Positions 30,333 through 43,625 are shown, numbered from the stretch's first letter. The stretch is 64,000 nt of DNA from Buxus sempervirens (GCA_947561395.2 OX387194.1:16416048-16480047); one strand, 5' to 3'. The notes: a model not told the origin generated them from the sequence alone. Numbers and translations: made by a program.

Positions 30333-33300
30333 TCAGTTTTGAGAGCATACTCCTAGGGATTTCCTAAGAGTTTCAAATCTGTTCTGATCTAAAGGTTTAG
30401 TAAAAATGTCAGCCAACTGTTTTTCAGTAGATATATATTCAATCATAACAGTTTTGTCTTCAATCAACTCTCTTATAAAGTGATTCCTGATATCTATATG
30501 TTTGGTCCTTGAGTGTTGAACAGGATTCTTAGAGATATTTATGGCACTTTGATTATCACAGAAGAGAATCATTTGATCTTGATCTAACCCATAATCTGAT
30601 AACATTTGTTTCATCCAGATAAGTTGAGTACAACTGCTTCCTGCAGCAATATACTCAGCTTCAGCAGTACTCAGAGAAACACAGTTTTGTTTCTTGCTTA
30701 ACCAGGCAATGAGATTATTCCCCATGTAAAAGCAGCCACCAGAGGTGCTTTTTCTGTCATCCATACACCCAGCCCAATCAGCATCAGTGTATCCAGTAAG
30801 ATGTGGGTTTGTCTCTTTGGAAAACCAGATTCCTAGATCAACAGTTCCATTAACATATTTTATAATCCTTTTTACAGCATTCAGATGGGATTCTTTAGGA
30901 TTAGCCTGATATCTAGCACAGACTCCCACACTAAAGCTTATATCAGGTCTACTTGCTGTTAAGTACAGTAGACTCCCAATCATTCCTCTGTACAGGGTAG
31001 AGTCTACAACTTTTCCAGATTCATCTTTTCCAAGTTTTAAACTAGTACTCATAGGAGTCCTAGCATGTTTAGCATGAGTTAAGCTGAATCTCTTAACAAG
31101 ATTTCTTGAATATTTTGCTTGAGAGAAAAAGATTCCTTGTTGAGATTGATAAATCTGAAGACCTAAGAAAAAGTTCAGTTCACCCATCATACTCATTTCA
31201 AATTCACTTTTCATTAAGTCAGCAAAGGAGTGAGCATGATTTTCAGAAGTGGACCCAAACACTATGTCATCAACATAGATTTGAGCAATCAAAATATGTT
31301 TGGACTCTCTTTGAATAAAGAGAGTTTTATCCACATTTCCTCTCATAAAACCAGATTCAAGTAAAAAAGAGGTGAGTCTCTCATACCAAGCTCTAGGAGC
31401 TTGTTTGAGTCCATACAAGGCTTTGTTCAGTTTATAGACATATTTAGGATGATTTGTGTCCTCAAATCCTTTAGGTTGCTCTACATAGACTTCTTCATTC
31501 AGATATCCATTCAAGAATGCACTCTTAACATCCATTTGAAACAATTTAAACTTCAAGTAACATGCAATAGACAACAGTAATCTGATTGATTCTAACCTAG
31601 CTACAGGAGCAAAGGTTTCATCAAAATCTATTCCTTCTACTTGAGTATACCCCTGAGCAACAAGCCTAGCCTTATTTCTGGTTACTATCCCATTCTCATC
31701 AGATTTGTTCTTAAAAATCCACTTGGTTCCTATCACATTCAGATCAGAGGGTCTTTCAACCAATTCCCAAACATTATTTCTAGTAAATTGATTCAGTTCT
31801 TCATGCATAGCATTCAACCAAGAATCATCCAACAATGCATCTTTATAAGATTTTGGCTCAAATTGAGAGAGATAAGAAGAAAATCTTACTTCATTATGTA
31901 CCTGATGTCTTGTTCTGACACCATCTGAAATATTTCCAACAATTTGCTCAGTTGGGAGGTCTTTGAGAGTTCTAGTCAGAGGAACCACTTCAATGCTTGA
32001 GGAAGCATCTCTGATGTCATCCTCTTCATCTACAGCCTGCAAAAATTCACTGTCAATGCCTTCATCATCAATTAGCACATTTATAGATTCCATTACAACA
32101 GATTTTTGCAAATTAAAAACTCTGTATGCTCTACTAGAAGAAGAATATCCTAGAAAAATTCCTTCATCACTTCTAGAATCAAATTTTCCTAGATTTTCTT
32201 TGTCCCTTAAGATATAGCATTTACTTCCAAATACTCTGAAATATTTCAAGTTTGGCTGTTTTCCTTTCCAAAGTTCATAGGGAGTTTGTTTCCACCCAGA
32301 TCTGATATAAACTCTGTTACTAATGTAACAGGCAGTGTTTATAGCTTCAGCCCAGAATTTTGTTGAAATTTTCTTGGCTATCATCATGGTTTTAGCCATT
32401 TCTTGTAAAACTCTGTTCTTCCTTTCCACAACTCCATTTTGTTGTGGGGTCTTAGGAGCAGAAAATTCATGTTTGATTCCTTGTTCTTCACAGAAATTGG
32501 AAAACATTTGATTCTCAAATTCTGTCCCATGGTCAGATCTGATTCTAACAATCTTTCCTATTTGCAAGTTCTTTTCAACTTGAATTTGATAGCACAGATG
32601 TTTAAAACAGTTGAAACATTCAGATTTTTCTCTTAGAAAGTCTACCCATGTATATCTGCTGTAGTCATCTACAGCAACAAATATATATTTCTTTCCTCCC
32701 ATGCTCTCAGTCTTTGTAGGTCCCATTAAATCCATATGAATCAGTTCTAATGGTCTTGATGTTCCTACAATATTGGTTTTCTTGTGTGTGGCTTTGATTT
32801 GCTTTCCTTGGTTGCAAGGACCACACATTCCTTTCTTTTTATTTTTCCCAAACTTGGGAATTCCTCTAACCAACTCAGACTTAGAGATTTTTGACAAATC
32901 TCTATAGTTAATGTGGCCAAGTCTTCTATGCCACAAATCAATTTCATTGCCTATGGAGGATTTTAAAGAGCACTCATTGTTTCCAATAATCCCATAGCAA
33001 TTATCACTTGTTCTTTCACCTACAAGAACAGTTCTACCAGATTTATCCAATATTTTGCATTCTTTTCTGGTAAAATTAACAAATAATCTGGAATCACATA
33101 ATTGGCTAATACTGATAAGATTTGCCTTCAAACCAGATACAAATAGAACATTCTTTAAGCAAACTCCATTTGGACCTGTAACAGTTCCTTTACCTTTAAC
33201 TTGGGAAGTGCTTCCATCACCAAATGTAACACTTCCACCAAAATACTCTTCAAAGGTACTGAACATATCCTTATGACCACACATGTGTCTTGAACAACCA

Positions 33301-35288
33301 CTGTCCAAGTACCACATGTTAACATCATGAGCTTTTAAAGCTACATGAACCACATTAGCAACTAATGAATCTTTTCTTACCCAAATCTGTTTTTCAGGAG
33401 TCTTCTGAAAAGTACTTTCATCAACTACTTGAGTTTTTGAGGAAAGCTTCTTTGACAGATTTGAGACTTCCTGATTTAATGTTTCAGTCATTTTTAACAG
33501 AGAGTCAAATCTGTTGTATAAGTCCAGGGACTGACTTTGGTTTACCTTTCTTTTATTATCAAAATATCCATCAGGGAAACCATACAGTGCATAACACTTT
33601 GGTCTTATATGACCCTTTTTATTGCAGTGATGGCATACAGGTATGAACCTATGTTCAGACAAATCAGCATTTCTAGACTTGTCAGTTTTTCTAAACTGAA
33701 CAGATTTAGATTTCTCAGAAGTTGAAGATTTACCTGTTGGTCTTACTTCTCCAGCAGAAATTTTCTGTGAAGATTCCATGTTTTGATTACTTACACTCAT
33801 TCTCTTTTCAGCAGAATTTGAGCTTTCAGGAACTTCCTTTGAAATTGATTCCTCATTAATTTGAGGATTTCCTGCAGAAACATTTGAGACATCAGATTTA
33901 CTTAACTTTGAAACTTTCTCAAGTTCACTCACTTTACCTTGAAGTACAGAGATCTGAGCTTCCTTTTCTTTTAGTTTTTCAGTTTTTTCAGTTAAAGAAG
34001 TTACCAGAAAATCTTCTTTGGCATGTCTTTCAAGTAACTTCTGGTTTATTGAATCTATTTCTGCAAGAGCTTTGTTTTTCTCTGTTTCTGATTCCTTCAA
34101 TTTTTTACTCAGTTTCTTGACTTTCTTCTGAGCTCTATTGAATTCCTTATAGAGCTGATTGTAGGCTTCTTGTAGTTCTTCTTCATCATCTGATAAAGTC
34201 TCTTTATTATCTCCTGCAATTCCAGAGATTGAACTACCAGAAGAGGATGAGTAAAATGAATTGAAAGCAGTAAAATTAGCAGAAATATCCTCATCAGATT
34301 GAGAAGAATTATCAGTGTTACTGTCATCCCAAGTAACCTGATAATTAGTCTTTTTCTTTTTATCCTTTGAGGGACAATCAGATGCAACATGTCCAAAGCC
34401 TCTACATTTGTAGCATTGGACTTCATCATTCTGAGAAAATTTCTTCTCCTTTCTTGGATCAGACATTTTCTTATCAGATCTCCTATTTGATCTGTCCATG
34501 GATGATGAAGAATTGAATTGTTTCTTTTTAAACATTTTCTTAAACTTTTTGGCTAAGAGAACAAGTTCATCCATATCAACATCAGAATTATCTGATTCTT
34601 CAGTATTTACAGATTTTAGAGCTATTCCTTTATTTCTTTTTGGAATATTCAGATCTAGCTCATAAGTCTGTAAAGATCCTACCAGATCTTCAATTCTCAT
34701 GTTATCTACATCTTTTGCCTCTTGTATTGCAGTTACTTTAGGTCTGAATCTTTCAGGCAAAGATCTTAAGATTTTTCTAATAACCTTTGATGTAGAAATT
34801 TTTTCTCCAAGATTAAAACTAGAATTAACAATATCTGAGAGTTTAGCATAAAACTCATCAAAAGACTCATCATCTTTCATATACAGAGTTTCGAAAGATG
34901 TAGTAAGTCTCTGAAGTCTGGAAAGCTTGACAGCTGAGGTTCCTTCATGAGTGACCTCAAGAATGTCCCAAGCTTCCTTAGCAACTTCACATGAGGAAAT
35001 TCTCCTGAATTCCTCAACACTAACAGCACAAAATAAGGCATTCATTGCCTTGTTATTCCATCCACATTGATCAGATTCAGTTTTAGTCCACTGATCATGA
35101 GGTTTAGGGATCACAACACCTACTTCTGTTGTGATCACAGGTGGATGATAACCATTACAAACCGAGAGCCAGACACGCTCATCGATTGATTTCAGGTAAG
35201 CTCTCATTCTTGCTTTCCAGTAAGAATAATTGTTACCTTCAAATAAAGGAGGTCTAGAGGCAGATCCTCCTTCTTTTCCAAAATCCAT
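30333..35288 (-). CDS. Sirevirus gag-pol polyprotein, 1,651 residues, looks whole
   Basis: Encodes particle protein and replication enzymes. Residues 15-215 are the copia Gag core ([22 protein letters not shown]). Residue 292 begins a zinc knuckle [14 protein letters not shown]. Residues 365-460 are a long coiled coil. Residue 552 begins a second knuckle [14 protein letters not shown]. The protease is at about 660 ([13 protein letters not shown]). Integrase HHCC is at 787-826 (HRRLGHIN ... CGPC), with the catalytic D,D,E core about 850-960 ([22 protein letters not shown]). RT is about 1170-1420 ([32 protein letters not shown]). RNase H is about 1495-1630 ([29 protein letters not shown]). Order PR-INT-RT-RH is Ty1/copia. 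The frame opens 60 bases from the LTR edge and ends in QN-stop. Confidence 0.96.
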   Translation of the reverse strand: MDFGKEGGSASRPPLFEGNNYSYWKARMRAYLKSIDERVWLSVCNGYHPPVITTEVGVVIPKPHDQWTKTESDQCGWNNKAMNALFCAVSVEEFRRISSCEVAKEAWDILEVTHEGTSAVKLSRLQRLTTSFETLYMKDDESFDEFYAKLSDIVNSSFNLGEKISTSKVIRKILRSLPERFRPKVTAIQEAKDVDNMRIEDLVGSLQTYELDLNIPKRNKGIALKSVNTEESDNSDVDMDELVLLAKKFKKMFKKKQFNSSSSMDRSNRRSDKKMSDPRKEKKFSQNDEVQCYKCRGFGHVASDCPSKDKKKKTNYQVTWDDSNTDNSSQSDEDISANFTAFNSFYSSSSGSSISGIAGDNKETLSDDEEELQEAYNQLYKEFNRAQKKVKKLSKKLKESETEKNKALAEIDSINQKLLERHAKEDFLVTSLTEKTEKLKEKEAQISVLQGKVSELEKVSKLSKSDVSNVSAGNPQINEESISKEVPESSNSAEKRMSVSNQNMESSQKISAGEVRPTGKSSTSEKSKSVQFRKTDKSRNADLSEHRFIPVCHHCNKKGHIRPKCYALYGFPDGYFDNKRKVNQSQSLDLYNRFDSLLKMTETLNQEVSNLSKKLSSKTQVVDESTFQKTPEKQIWVRKDSLVANVVHVALKAHDVNMWYLDSGCSRHMCGHKDMFSTFEEYFGGSVTFGDGSTSQVKGKGTVTGPNGVCLKNVLFVSGLKANLISISQLCDSRLFVNFTRKECKILDKSGRTVLVGERTSDNCYGIIGNNECSLKSSIGNEIDLWHRRLGHINYRDLSKISKSELVRGIPKFGKNKKKGMCGPCNQGKQIKATHKKTNIVGTSRPLELIHMDLMGPTKTESMGGKKYIFVAVDDYSRYTWVDFLREKSECFNCFKHLCYQIQVEKNLQIGKIVRIRSDHGTEFENQMFSNFCEEQGIKHEFSAPKTPQQNGVVERKNRVLQEMAKTMMIAKKISTKFWAEAINTACYISNRVYIRSGWKQTPYELWKGKQPNLKYFRVFGSKCYILRDKENLGKFDSRSDEGIFLGYSSSSRAYRVFNLQKSVVMESINVLIDDEGIDSEFLQAVDEEDDIRDASSSIEVVPLTRTLKDLPTEQIVGNISDGVRTRHQVHNEVRFSSYLSQFEPKSYKDALLDDSWLNAMHEELNQFTRNNVWELVERPSDLNVIGTKWIFKNKSDENGIVTRNKARLVAQGYTQVEGIDFDETFAPVARLESIRLLLSIACYLKFKLFQMDVKSAFLNGYLNEEVYVEQPKGFEDTNHPKYVYKLNKALYGLKQAPRAWYERLTSFLLESGFMRGNVDKTLFIQRESKHILIAQIYVDDIVFGSTSENHAHSFADLMKSEFEMSMMGELNFFLGLQIYQSQQGIFFSQAKYSRNLVKRFSLTHAKHARTPMSTSLKLGKDESGKVVDSTLYRGMIGSLLYLTASRPDISFSVGVCARYQANPKESHLNAVKRIIKYVNGTVDLGIWFSKETNPHLTGYTDADWAGCMDDRKSTSGGCFYMGNNLIAWLSKKQNCVSLSTAEAEYIAAGSSCTQLIWMKQMLSDYGLDQDQMILFCDNQSAINISKNPVQHSRTKHIDIRNHFIRELIEDKTVMIEYISTEKQLADIFTKPLDQNRFETLRKSLGVCSQN

Positions 35289-35333
35289 GCTATAGATCTA
35301 GATCACACTATGTATAGCAATTCAAAGTGAACA

Positions 35334-35346
35334 GGCTCTGATACCA
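35334..35346 (-). other. Primer-binding site of the Sirevirus (iMet type)
   Basis: Minus strand TGGTATCAGAGCC, two bases from the 5' LTR. It is complementary to the 3' end of initiator tRNA-Met, the usual Ty1/copia primer. Confidence 0.95.
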
Positions 35347-35348
35347 CT

Positions 35349-36382
35349 TGAAAGAGTAGAGGACTACTCTTAAGGTCCACGATCTATAACGATTCAGAAT
35401 TGAACAATTGCGGAAACAGTACACAAAGAATTATACAAGGAAACCTGGATCCAGATCCAGGAAAAACCTCGAGTCTATATGAGGCGACTAACCCTTCAAA
35501 ATCCACTATTGAATGAGAAGACAATTACAAAGGAGAACATACTTAACCTTTACAATTTGACTCACTCAACAGCAATCCACAGTTCGAATCCACGAACTGC
35601 TACACAGCTTGAATCCACAAGCTGCAGAACACGATCAGTCCAGATCGCAAACAATCACTCACCAGTGATCCACAGTTCGAATCCACGAACTGCAACACAG
35701 CTTGAATCCACAAGCTGCAGAACACGATCAATCCAGATCGCAGCAATCCTCTCAGAATCCACTGAGACGATCCAATGCAGTAGGAATCCACCTACGCATC
35801 AAACAAGGCCGATCACCAGTCCAGGCGATCACACGATCAGATGAAGTTCCGAATTGAAGAAGAATCCACTGTCTTCAATTCCAGGCGATCTATCTCAGAT
35901 CTCCCCCTCACTCGATCGCCGACTCTCTAAAGAAGATTTGATCGAATCTCAAACACCTCAAGATTCGAAAAACAAATGATCCAAAGAAAAAGTCACAATT
36001 GAAAATTACAACTCGTCTATTTAAAGAGTAAAACACAGATCGCGTCAAGCGCTGGTAGCGTCGTGAAGCGATCGATGTAGACGGCTGGTAGCGAACTCAA
36101 GTCCCGCTCAGAGTAAGTTGAATCAGTTAAAAGCGCGCTGCTAGCGAGCTGCTAGCGGGAGAGTACGCGGCAGGTGCACGAACCTTTCTTTCGACACACG
36201 AATTCCCTTATGCGCTGCCAGCAGGGTGGCAGCGGCGTGGTAGCAGTGTGGTGGCACCAACTTCTTCTTCTTTACTGAATTTACTGAATTTTCATTGTTT
36301 AATCTGCACATCTTGAAGCTTCATTAGAAACATAATTTGTCAATCATTTGCCATAACAGGAGTGTGAGTTTTCACACTTACA
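35349..36382 (-). repeat. 5' LTR of the Sirevirus
   Basis: 1,034 bp, begins TGAAAGAGTAGAGG and ends CACACTTACA; partner of 26413-27446. It carries the promoter (TATA at 36018-36026) and palindromes built on GCTGGTAGCG, GCTGCTAGCG and GCTGCCAGCG (36046-36255). Confidence 0.95.
36018..36026 (-). promoter_or_regulatory. TATA-like box in the Sirevirus 5' LTR
   Basis: Element strand CTTTAAATAG. The GC-rich palindrome block starts about 20 bp upstream in element orientation. Confidence 0.6.
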
Positions 36383-36387
36383 GAAAA
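36383..36387. repeat. Target-site duplication of the Sirevirus, right (GAAAA)
   Basis: Partner of 26408-26412; Ogre 3' region resumes here. Confidence 0.92.
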
Positions 36388-38463
36388 AGAATCTCGTTTT
36401 TGCGCCTGGCATTTCTGTTGACATGGTCGACGAGCTTAACCCTTTGAAATTTTCATTTTGAGAGGGAAGCGGCCAAATCATGTGGCGTCACTTCCTGGCT
36501 TCAGAGTTTCCTTACCCTTTTCTTTCGGGTCTTTGTAGGGCAACTCTTCAGCCTTTAATTTTTGAAAAAGATGAGATTGGACTTGAGCTCACCAACCTGT
36601 TTCGGCGTTGATGCCAGACACTTGACAATATTCTTTTCCTCTTGTTTGTTCCATTAAAGATTTTGGATGACTTCAGGCTTCTGGTCCATTTGGTGTCTTT
36701 TACTTGAGGCTTTTTTTTTTTTTTAGGCCAAGGGCTGGTTTGGGATGCGGGGTGGCTTGGAGAAAGGAGAAAAGATGAGTGGAGGAGGAGCTGCTGTTGG
36801 TGAGGAGGTGTTTCCAGTGCTGTCCAGTGCCTCAGAGGAGCCCACACATCTGCTCTAATCTATTTACAAAAGTGTGAAATCAAAATTACAAAAGGGGCCA
36901 TCTTGCCCGATGATATTCTCACTTATGCTCATTCTTCTTCATGTCTTCTTGTCCCTTCTTTGGTAGTGCCGGCTTGTTCTCTTGGAGAGGCTCCCTAGCT
37001 TGGTATGACTGTTGCTGGGGATTGGGAAGGAATCTTTTCCTCGTTGCCTCTCCTTTTGATTCAATCCTTGTTACTGCCGAGCGTGGGAGTCCCCCTGGGA
37101 AGGATGCTCCACTGGGGATAAGTGGGGATTCCTCACGCTGTCATTTTCCCTTATACGGCGTTTTCCTTTTGCCCGGGCTTGAGTTCTTCATGCTTATTCA
37201 AGCCTTTGTCGAGTGCGAGAGACTCTGCTGAGGATTGAAGTTGGCTTTCTTTGTCCCTTTCTTGCTCTCCTTCACAAGGCCGGCCTCTTTAGACTGGGCG
37301 AGGCTTGAGAAGTTTTTATTGTCAGGCATCACTTGCTTGAGAGGACTCTACTGGGGATTCTGGACAGGTACCATGCTCCTTCTGATGAAAGGATTTCACT
37401 GGGGATTATTGGAGAAGACGTCCGTCATCCCACTTTTGCTGTACCTATGAAGTCATGAAGGGAACAAGAAGGTCAGTCTTGGACTAGCTGGGGATTAATG
37501 CAAAGCATTCTTATTTTCTTCGCTCTGAGCCTTTTGCCCATTGCAACTAGAAATGGCCTCTTCCAAGGTTGAGAGACTATCAACTCAGGTTAGTAGCCCA
37601 ATGCGGAGCCTCAAATAGTTAAGTAGAACAATTATAGAGAAGACAGGTGTGTTAGTGTGTGCTTGTGTTTGCAATATCAAAGAAATTTTCCATGGTCAGA
37701 CGGGACTTGGAGTGCTTGGTATTTTCAGTAGCATCGTCATCACAGGCCACTGTGAAGTCTTTAACTCAGGCGTAACCTGCCGGTCTGAACCTCTCAGATC
37801 TGTGCAATTTTCTCAGTTTACTATCTGCTACTGTTACTGCTCTCCCCTGTATCTTGCTCTGCTCAATCCAGATGTGACCAGTTTTTTTTTTTTTTTTTTT
37901 AAGACTAACCACACAACGCCCTTTTTTCGGGTTTTCACTGTGTCTAGCCCTTCTAGGAAGCTCTGAATTCTGTCATGGCTGACGAATGCCGACTTAACTG
38001 TTTGCCCTGACCATTCTTTTCGAGATCCGAGAGGTCTTAGAGATAGGAAAAAACGTAGGCTTGGTCTTGGTTATGAAAGAAAGGATAAGCGGCTCAAAAA
38101 GCTTTAATTTTTGGGTTTGCAAAGTGTGCTACTTTTATTGTTGGTGGGACTTACATCCTGGCTTATTTGCATCTCTATATTTTTGCTGGGTAAACATTTC
38201 CCCATTTTCTGTGTTTCTTTCTTTTTCTTTCTTTTTCTATTGCAATTTCTCTTCTTTTTGAGGTTTTTCTGGGCCAGAATGCCCTGTTTCTTTTTGCTTT
38301 GCCAGGAATGCCCGGTTTGATGTGTAGAACACTTGCAATGGGTTGAAAGAATTTTTAAGGCTCAAAATTGTTTAACTAGGGGAGAATTTAAGGTATTTGG
38401 AGGGATTTACAGTCTAAAGGAGAGTCAAGGAAGGCCTCTCTTCATTTCCCAATCAGAATGATC
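36388..38463 (-). other. 3' non-coding region of Ogre copy B
   Basis: About 2.1 kb between pol and the PPT, without a coding frame. It holds six antisense PBS-like motifs (37007-37496) and T-rich tracts (36713-36724, 37878-37901). Blocks near 38040-38105 and 38335-38440 resemble the 3' region of the gag-only element. Confidence 0.75.
37007..37496 (+). repeat. Six PBS-like motifs in antisense orientation
   Basis: Plus-strand motifs of the type GACTCTRCTGGGGATT lie at 37007-37023, 37106-37120, 37221-37236, 37344-37359, 37392-37407 and 37482-37496. They match the core of the PBS (GACTCTGCTGGGGA in the gag-only element, GACTCCACTAGGGA in Ogre) but on the opposite strand, so in element RNA they are complementary to the PBS. 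Spacing is irregular (50-125 bp) and flanks are not repeated. Confidence 0.6.
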
Positions 38464-41400
38464 TTAGGCATAGTACAGTTTGACTGCGTCCGCATTTATC
38501 GGTTCAGGAAAAATTGCCCCGTCCATTTCTTGCAAAATAAGTGCTCCTCGGGACAGAACCTTGTGGACTATGAATGGCCCTTCGTAGTTTGGCTTGAATT
38601 TCCCACGGTTGTCGTCTTGATGGCGAAAGATTCTCTTCAGTACTAGGTCTCCCACTTTGAACTGTCGTGGCTTCACTTTCTTGTTGTAGGCTCGCGCCAC
38701 TCTCTGTTGATAGAGCTGGCCATGGCACAAAGCCTTGATCCTTTTTTCATCCAATAACTACAACTGGTCAAATCTGGATTCTTCCCATTTGACGTCACTG
38801 ATTTCAGCTTCCTTCAGAATTCTGAGCGACGGAATCTGTGCTTCCACTGGGAGGACTGCTTCCATTCCATATACCAGGGAGAAAGGGGTTGCCCCGGTTG
38901 ATGTCCTAATCGACGTCCGATAGGCATGCAGCGCATAGGGCAGCTTCTCATGCCAATCTCTGTAAGTGACTACCATTTTCTCAAGTATCTTCTTCAGATT
39001 CTTGTTGGCAGCTTCTACTGCCCCGTTCATCTTGGGCCGATATGCCGTGGAGTTTAGATGTCTGATCTTCAGATCTTCACACATCTTTTCCATGTCCTTA
39101 TTATTCAGATTCTTTGCATTGTCTGTGATGATCGCTTCTGGAACTCCGTAGCGACAGACTATATTGTTTTTGATAAACTTGAGCACATGAGACTTCTTGA
39201 CATTCACGAAGGACATGGCCTCTACCCACTTGGTAAAATAGTCAATTGCCACTAAGATGAACCGATGCCCGTTTGAAGCCGTTGGATGAACTTGGCCTAT
39301 CATGTCAATTCCCCAGATGGCGAACGGCCAAGGTGATGTCATGGAGTACAACGTATTCGGCGGTGCATGGATATTGTCGGCATAAATCTGGCATAACTGG
39401 CATTTTCTGACATGAGCGTAGCAATCTGCTTCCATGGTCATCCAGTAGTAGCCCATCCTTAGAATCTTCCTTGCTAGCATATGCCCATTCATGTGTGCGC
39501 CGCACAACCCTCCATGGAGTTCCTCGATTAATCTCTGCGCCTCGGCTTCTCTGACACATAGCAGCAGAGAGTCATTGTGTGACTTCTTGTACAACCTACC
39601 TCCACTGTAGAAGTACTGCCCTGCCAACCTCTGTATAGTTCGCTTTTCTGCAGCTGAGGCACATTCTGGCAGGATTTTGCTCCTTATGTACCTCTCAATA
39701 TCTGCGTACCAAGGCTCCTCTTCGGGTGTGCTCTTCTCGACACTGAAGCAGTAAACAGGGTAACGCCGAATTTCTATTTCCAGTGGTTGCACCCAAGCAT
39801 TATTCGTGATGGTGGCCATTGATGCCAGTGTAGCTAGTGCATCTGCAAATCGGTTCCCGTCTCGTGGCATGTAGTCAAATATCACGCTCTCAAATTCCTC
39901 TTCTAATTCCTTGACCAGCTCTTGGTATGGCACTAACTTCACATCTCTGGTCTTCCAGTCCCCCATCACTTGGTAGATGATAAGACTTGAATCACCAAAC
40001 ACTTTCAGCTCTCGTACACGCATCTCGATGGCTGCTCGCAAGCCTAACACACATGCTTCATATTCGGCCATGTTGCTAGTGCAATCAAACAGAAGTTTTG
40101 CTGCTATCGGGTGATGGACACCGTCTGGGGAGATTAGCACTGCTCCGACCCCTTTTCCATTTACATTCACTGCCCCGTCAAAGAACATTTGCCACTTGGT
40201 TTCTTCTGTATCCTCTGCAGACTCTGTACACATCACATCTTCGTGCGGGAAGTGAGTCAGAAGCGGTTGGTAGTCAGGCAGTGGATGTTCTGCCAAGTGA
40301 TCCGCCACAGCTTGCCCTTTTATTGCCTTCCTAGTTGTGTAGACAATGTCATACTCAGATAAAAGGACTTGCCACCTGGCAACCCTACCAGTGGAGATCG
40401 GCTTCTCAAAGATGTACTTCAATGGATCCAGATTGGAGATCAGTAAGACTGTGTGACTAAGCAAATAGTGTCGGAGCTTCTGAGCTGCCCAGACCAGGGC
40501 GCAACACGTCTTTTCAAGCACTGTGTATCTGACTTCGATGTTAGTAAACTTCTTGCTTAGGTAGTAGATTGCTTGTTCTTTCCGCCCTTTCTCATCGTGT
40601 TGTCCTAACACACATCCTACAGCCGTCTCAGAGACCGTCAGATACATAATCAAGGGTCGTCCTGGGACAGGCGGGACCAACGTCGGTGGACTCATCAGAT
40701 AGGCCTTGATTTTATCAAACGCTACTTGACAGTCGTCATTCCAAACCACAGGGTTGTCTTTCTTTAGCAGCTTGAATATGGGCTCACACACAGGAGTCAT
40801 CTGTGCAATGAACCTACTGATATACTGCAATCTGCCTAGGAACCCTCTCACTTCCTTTTCTGTACATGGATCAGGCATCTCCAGAATTGCCTTTGCTTTG
40901 GCAGGGTCTACCTCAATGCCCCGCTTGCCCACTATGAAGCCGAGCAGTTTTCCTGAAGTGACTCCAAACACGCACTTGTTTGGGTTGAGCCGGAGCTTGT
41001 GCTCTCTGAGTCTGTCGAACATCTTTCCAAGGTTTACCAAGTGATCCTCTTCTTCCTTCGACTTCGCTATCATGTCATCCACATACACTTCCATCTCATT
41101 ATGTATCATGTCGTGGAATAACAGAGTCATCGCACGCTGATATGTAGCGCCTGCATTCTTCAGTCCAAAAGGCATCACACGGTAGCAGTAAGTGCCCCAG
41201 TGCATGATGAAGGATGTTTTTTCCATATCTTCAGGTGCCATCCTTATCTGGTTGTAACCAGAGAAGCCGTCCATGAAAGAGAACATTGAATGCGTTGCCG
41301 TATTGTCCACCAGTACATCAATGTGCGGCAATGGGAAGTCGTCCTTTGGACTCGCTTTGTTCAGATCTCTATAGTCAACACACATCCTGACTTTCCCGTC

Positions 41401-42280
41401 TTTCTTGGGAACTGGCACGATGTTGGCCAACCACTCTGGATAGTGAGTTACTTGCAGGAATCCGGCATCCAACTGCTTGGTGACCTCTTCCTTGATCTTC
41501 AGGGCCCATTCCGGCTTCGTGCGCCTGAGCTTCTGTTTCACAGGTACGGCCTCAGACTTCGTTGGTAACCGATGCACAACCAAGTCCATGTCTAACCCGG
41601 GCATATCCTCGTATGACCATGCAAATACGTCAGAATAAGATTTAAGAAAATCAAACATCTGTTTTCTCAATAATGGTGATAGCTTTTTACCAATTTGGAG
41701 GATCCTTGGTTGTGCTATTTCGCCTATGTCAATTGACTCTGTTTCCTCAATGTTAGCCTGGGGACCCTTTTCGTGTCTTTCCAATGCAAGTTGGATTTCG
41801 AGCGGGGTCTCCCATGATTCATCATCGTTCTCATGCTCGAGGGACTCACAGGGGACGATGTTTGAATCTTCTTGCTGCGATGGGTGAACGCCACAATCTG
41901 ACTTGTCGAGCTCTTGCTCGTTTTCAGGATTGGACACTGGCTCATGCATTTCATTTATTATTGCCATCTGTACTGGCTTTTCAATTTCTTTTTGTTCTTT
42001 TTGTTTTTCTTGTTCACTTATGGCAATCTTATTACCTATCCCGTGCCCCAGACCTTCCGGGTGTGCGTCGGGATTGATACTAAGATCGCGATGCTCAAGT
42101 TGTTCATTTTTGTTATTTTCTTTTTCAAACAAATGTAAGTAGTAAGAAGAGTTCAGGTATTCATTAAAAATATGAGCAGTAGCTACAACAGAAACTTCAG
42201 AGGTGATAGAAACCCCCTTTGGGATAGCAGCTTTGCTGATGGCAAAAGGTGTGACGCTCCAGTTCCTGAGTGGTGCCTGG
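38464..42280 (-). pseudogene. Ogre pol region, copy B: RT, RNase H, second RNase H, integrase
   Basis: Minus strand, in order: an acidic N-terminal linker; RT at about 40900-41600 (VDYRDLNKASPKD, FSFMDGFSGYNQI, YVDDMIAKS); RNase H of the gypsy type (YLSKKFTNIEVRYTVLEKTC, then SEYDIVYTTRKAIKGQA); a second, Tat-type RNase H (FFDGAVNVNGKGVGAVL, NMAEYEACVLGLRAA, FGDSSLII); integrase with the CQLCQ zinc region, GIDMIG, ITDNAKNLNN and VEAANKNLKKIL; and a C-terminal GPFIVHKVLSRGALIL module. Two RNase H domains in a row are diagnostic of the Tat lineage. The region is nearly open, with about one break, and its 5' side is cut off from protease by the solo LTR at 42281. A fossil, but recently active by its look. 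Confidence 0.92.
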
Positions 42281-43354
42281 TGTGCGCGCGTGGGAAACGC
42301 GGCACGGGGTAATTCGGAGTCGCCACCGCCTGATGGGGTGCAGGCGGACACCTGGGTGCCTAATCCTGTCTATTAGGGCTTTTGGTCTGCGGCTTGAGAT
42401 TCTAAGTCTGTTCTCGGTTGCGGTCTAGGGAAGTCCGTAGACACCCTAGTCCGCCCCGCCGGATGACGGGTCCCATGGGTTCCCTGGTTTGAGTCAGCTT
42501 TCTCTACTTGGTTCTCACCCGATTCCTAGTCCGATATGCAATTTGGTTAAGTCTGGTGGGACCACCTAAGTGGTGTGGGTCCCTTTAATTGCTTTTATCT
42601 TGATTACTTAGGTGATCTGAGTCTAGTTGGGTGGGCCCCGTTGGAAGGCCCACGGGATCCTTGGTGGGCTTAGTCAAGCCCATGTGCCCACGTGGGCCTC
42701 GGTCTAAGCCTAGGAGGCCTTGTGGGCTTAGGTTAATGAGTTGATTTCACTTAATTTATTTAAGTTTGAACTTTTAGGTGATTTTCATGCATAGGGTTGG
42801 ACTGCATTGGTTTGCGGGCCCCTGGGTGGGCCCCCATGGTGGTTGCCAAATAGTATTGATTTATCTTTCTTGAGTTGAGCCAAAATGGATTGGTCATTGG
42901 GCTTGGGGCCCATAGCCCAATTTTAGGCTCGAAAGCCTGAGTTCTAGAAGTGTAGGGCTTGCACCCTAACTTGGGTTGACTAGTGGGCTTTGGTGGGCCC
43001 GATAGGCCCTTGCCCGTGGTCTCGGCCAAACCACGCAATTCATGCATTCATTCCACACAACAAGGTTCGGGTGGGCCACATTGGGTTTGGCCCACCCGGT
43101 TCAATTAGTTCACTTTATTTAATCTTACTTATTTGCATGCTTTGGGATTCGCTGGGCTTGGTGGGCCCCGTTGGAAGGCCCACTAGTGTACCAAGTTGGA
43201 CCGGGAGTCCAAGTCCCATGTCGGGTTTCCGGGTGACCCAGAAACCCTTTTGGTTTATCCGGTTTGGTTCGGAAATATCATTCACATTTAGCAACAATCA
43301 CAGAAAAAAACACAAGATAGACACTCTGTCAAAAAAAAACTGGCTCATTGTGCT

Positions 43355-43625
43355 GGGTCCAAGTGAGCGCCAGGTGGGCGCCAGATGGGCGCCAGAACCG
43401 GGCGAAATTTTGACCTGGCGCTCACTCGATACCAAGTGAGCGCGAGCTGGGCGGGAGGTGAGCGCGAGATGGGCGCGAGAAGGGCGCCAGAATTTTCACT
43501 TGGTTTTTAGTGGGCGCGAGCTGAGCGCCAGGTGGGCGCCAGCTCGGCGGGAAGTGAGATGAAAGGGGCGCCCACTTCCTAGGTGAGCGCCAGGTGAGCG
43601 CCAAGTGGGCGGCAGCTCACTGTGA
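43355..43625. repeat. GCGCC inverted and direct repeats in the solo LTR
   Basis: About a dozen GTGAGCGCCAGG / GTGGGCGCCAG words with the inverse CTGGCGCTCAC. Placed about 1.1-1.3 kb downstream of the TATA-like box, the same relative place as the CCGG cluster of the other Ogre LTRs. A second GC-rich palindrome block (GCGCGAG/CTCGCGC) sits at the TATA box, 44680-44830. Confidence 0.8.

Larger units (their letters stand above)
26413..36382 (-). mobile_element. Sirevirus-type Ty1/copia retrotransposon, 9,970 bp, looks whole
   Basis: Two 1,034-bp LTRs (26413-27446, 35349-36382) start TGAAAGAG and end CACTTACA, with about five differences between them by eye, so the insertion is well under a million years old at usual plant rates. 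The PBS TGGTATCAGAGCC (iMet) is at 35334-35346; the PPT AAGGGGGAGAT type is at 27447-27457, with further PPT-like copies inside. The gag-pol is a single open frame (30333-35288) and a third open frame follows (27834-29153). Single-frame gag-pol, a 3' extra ORF, repeated PPT motifs and size fit the Sirevirus (SIRE/Maximus) lineage. It sits 50 bp inside the left end of Ogre copy B. No breaks seen. Confidence 0.94.
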
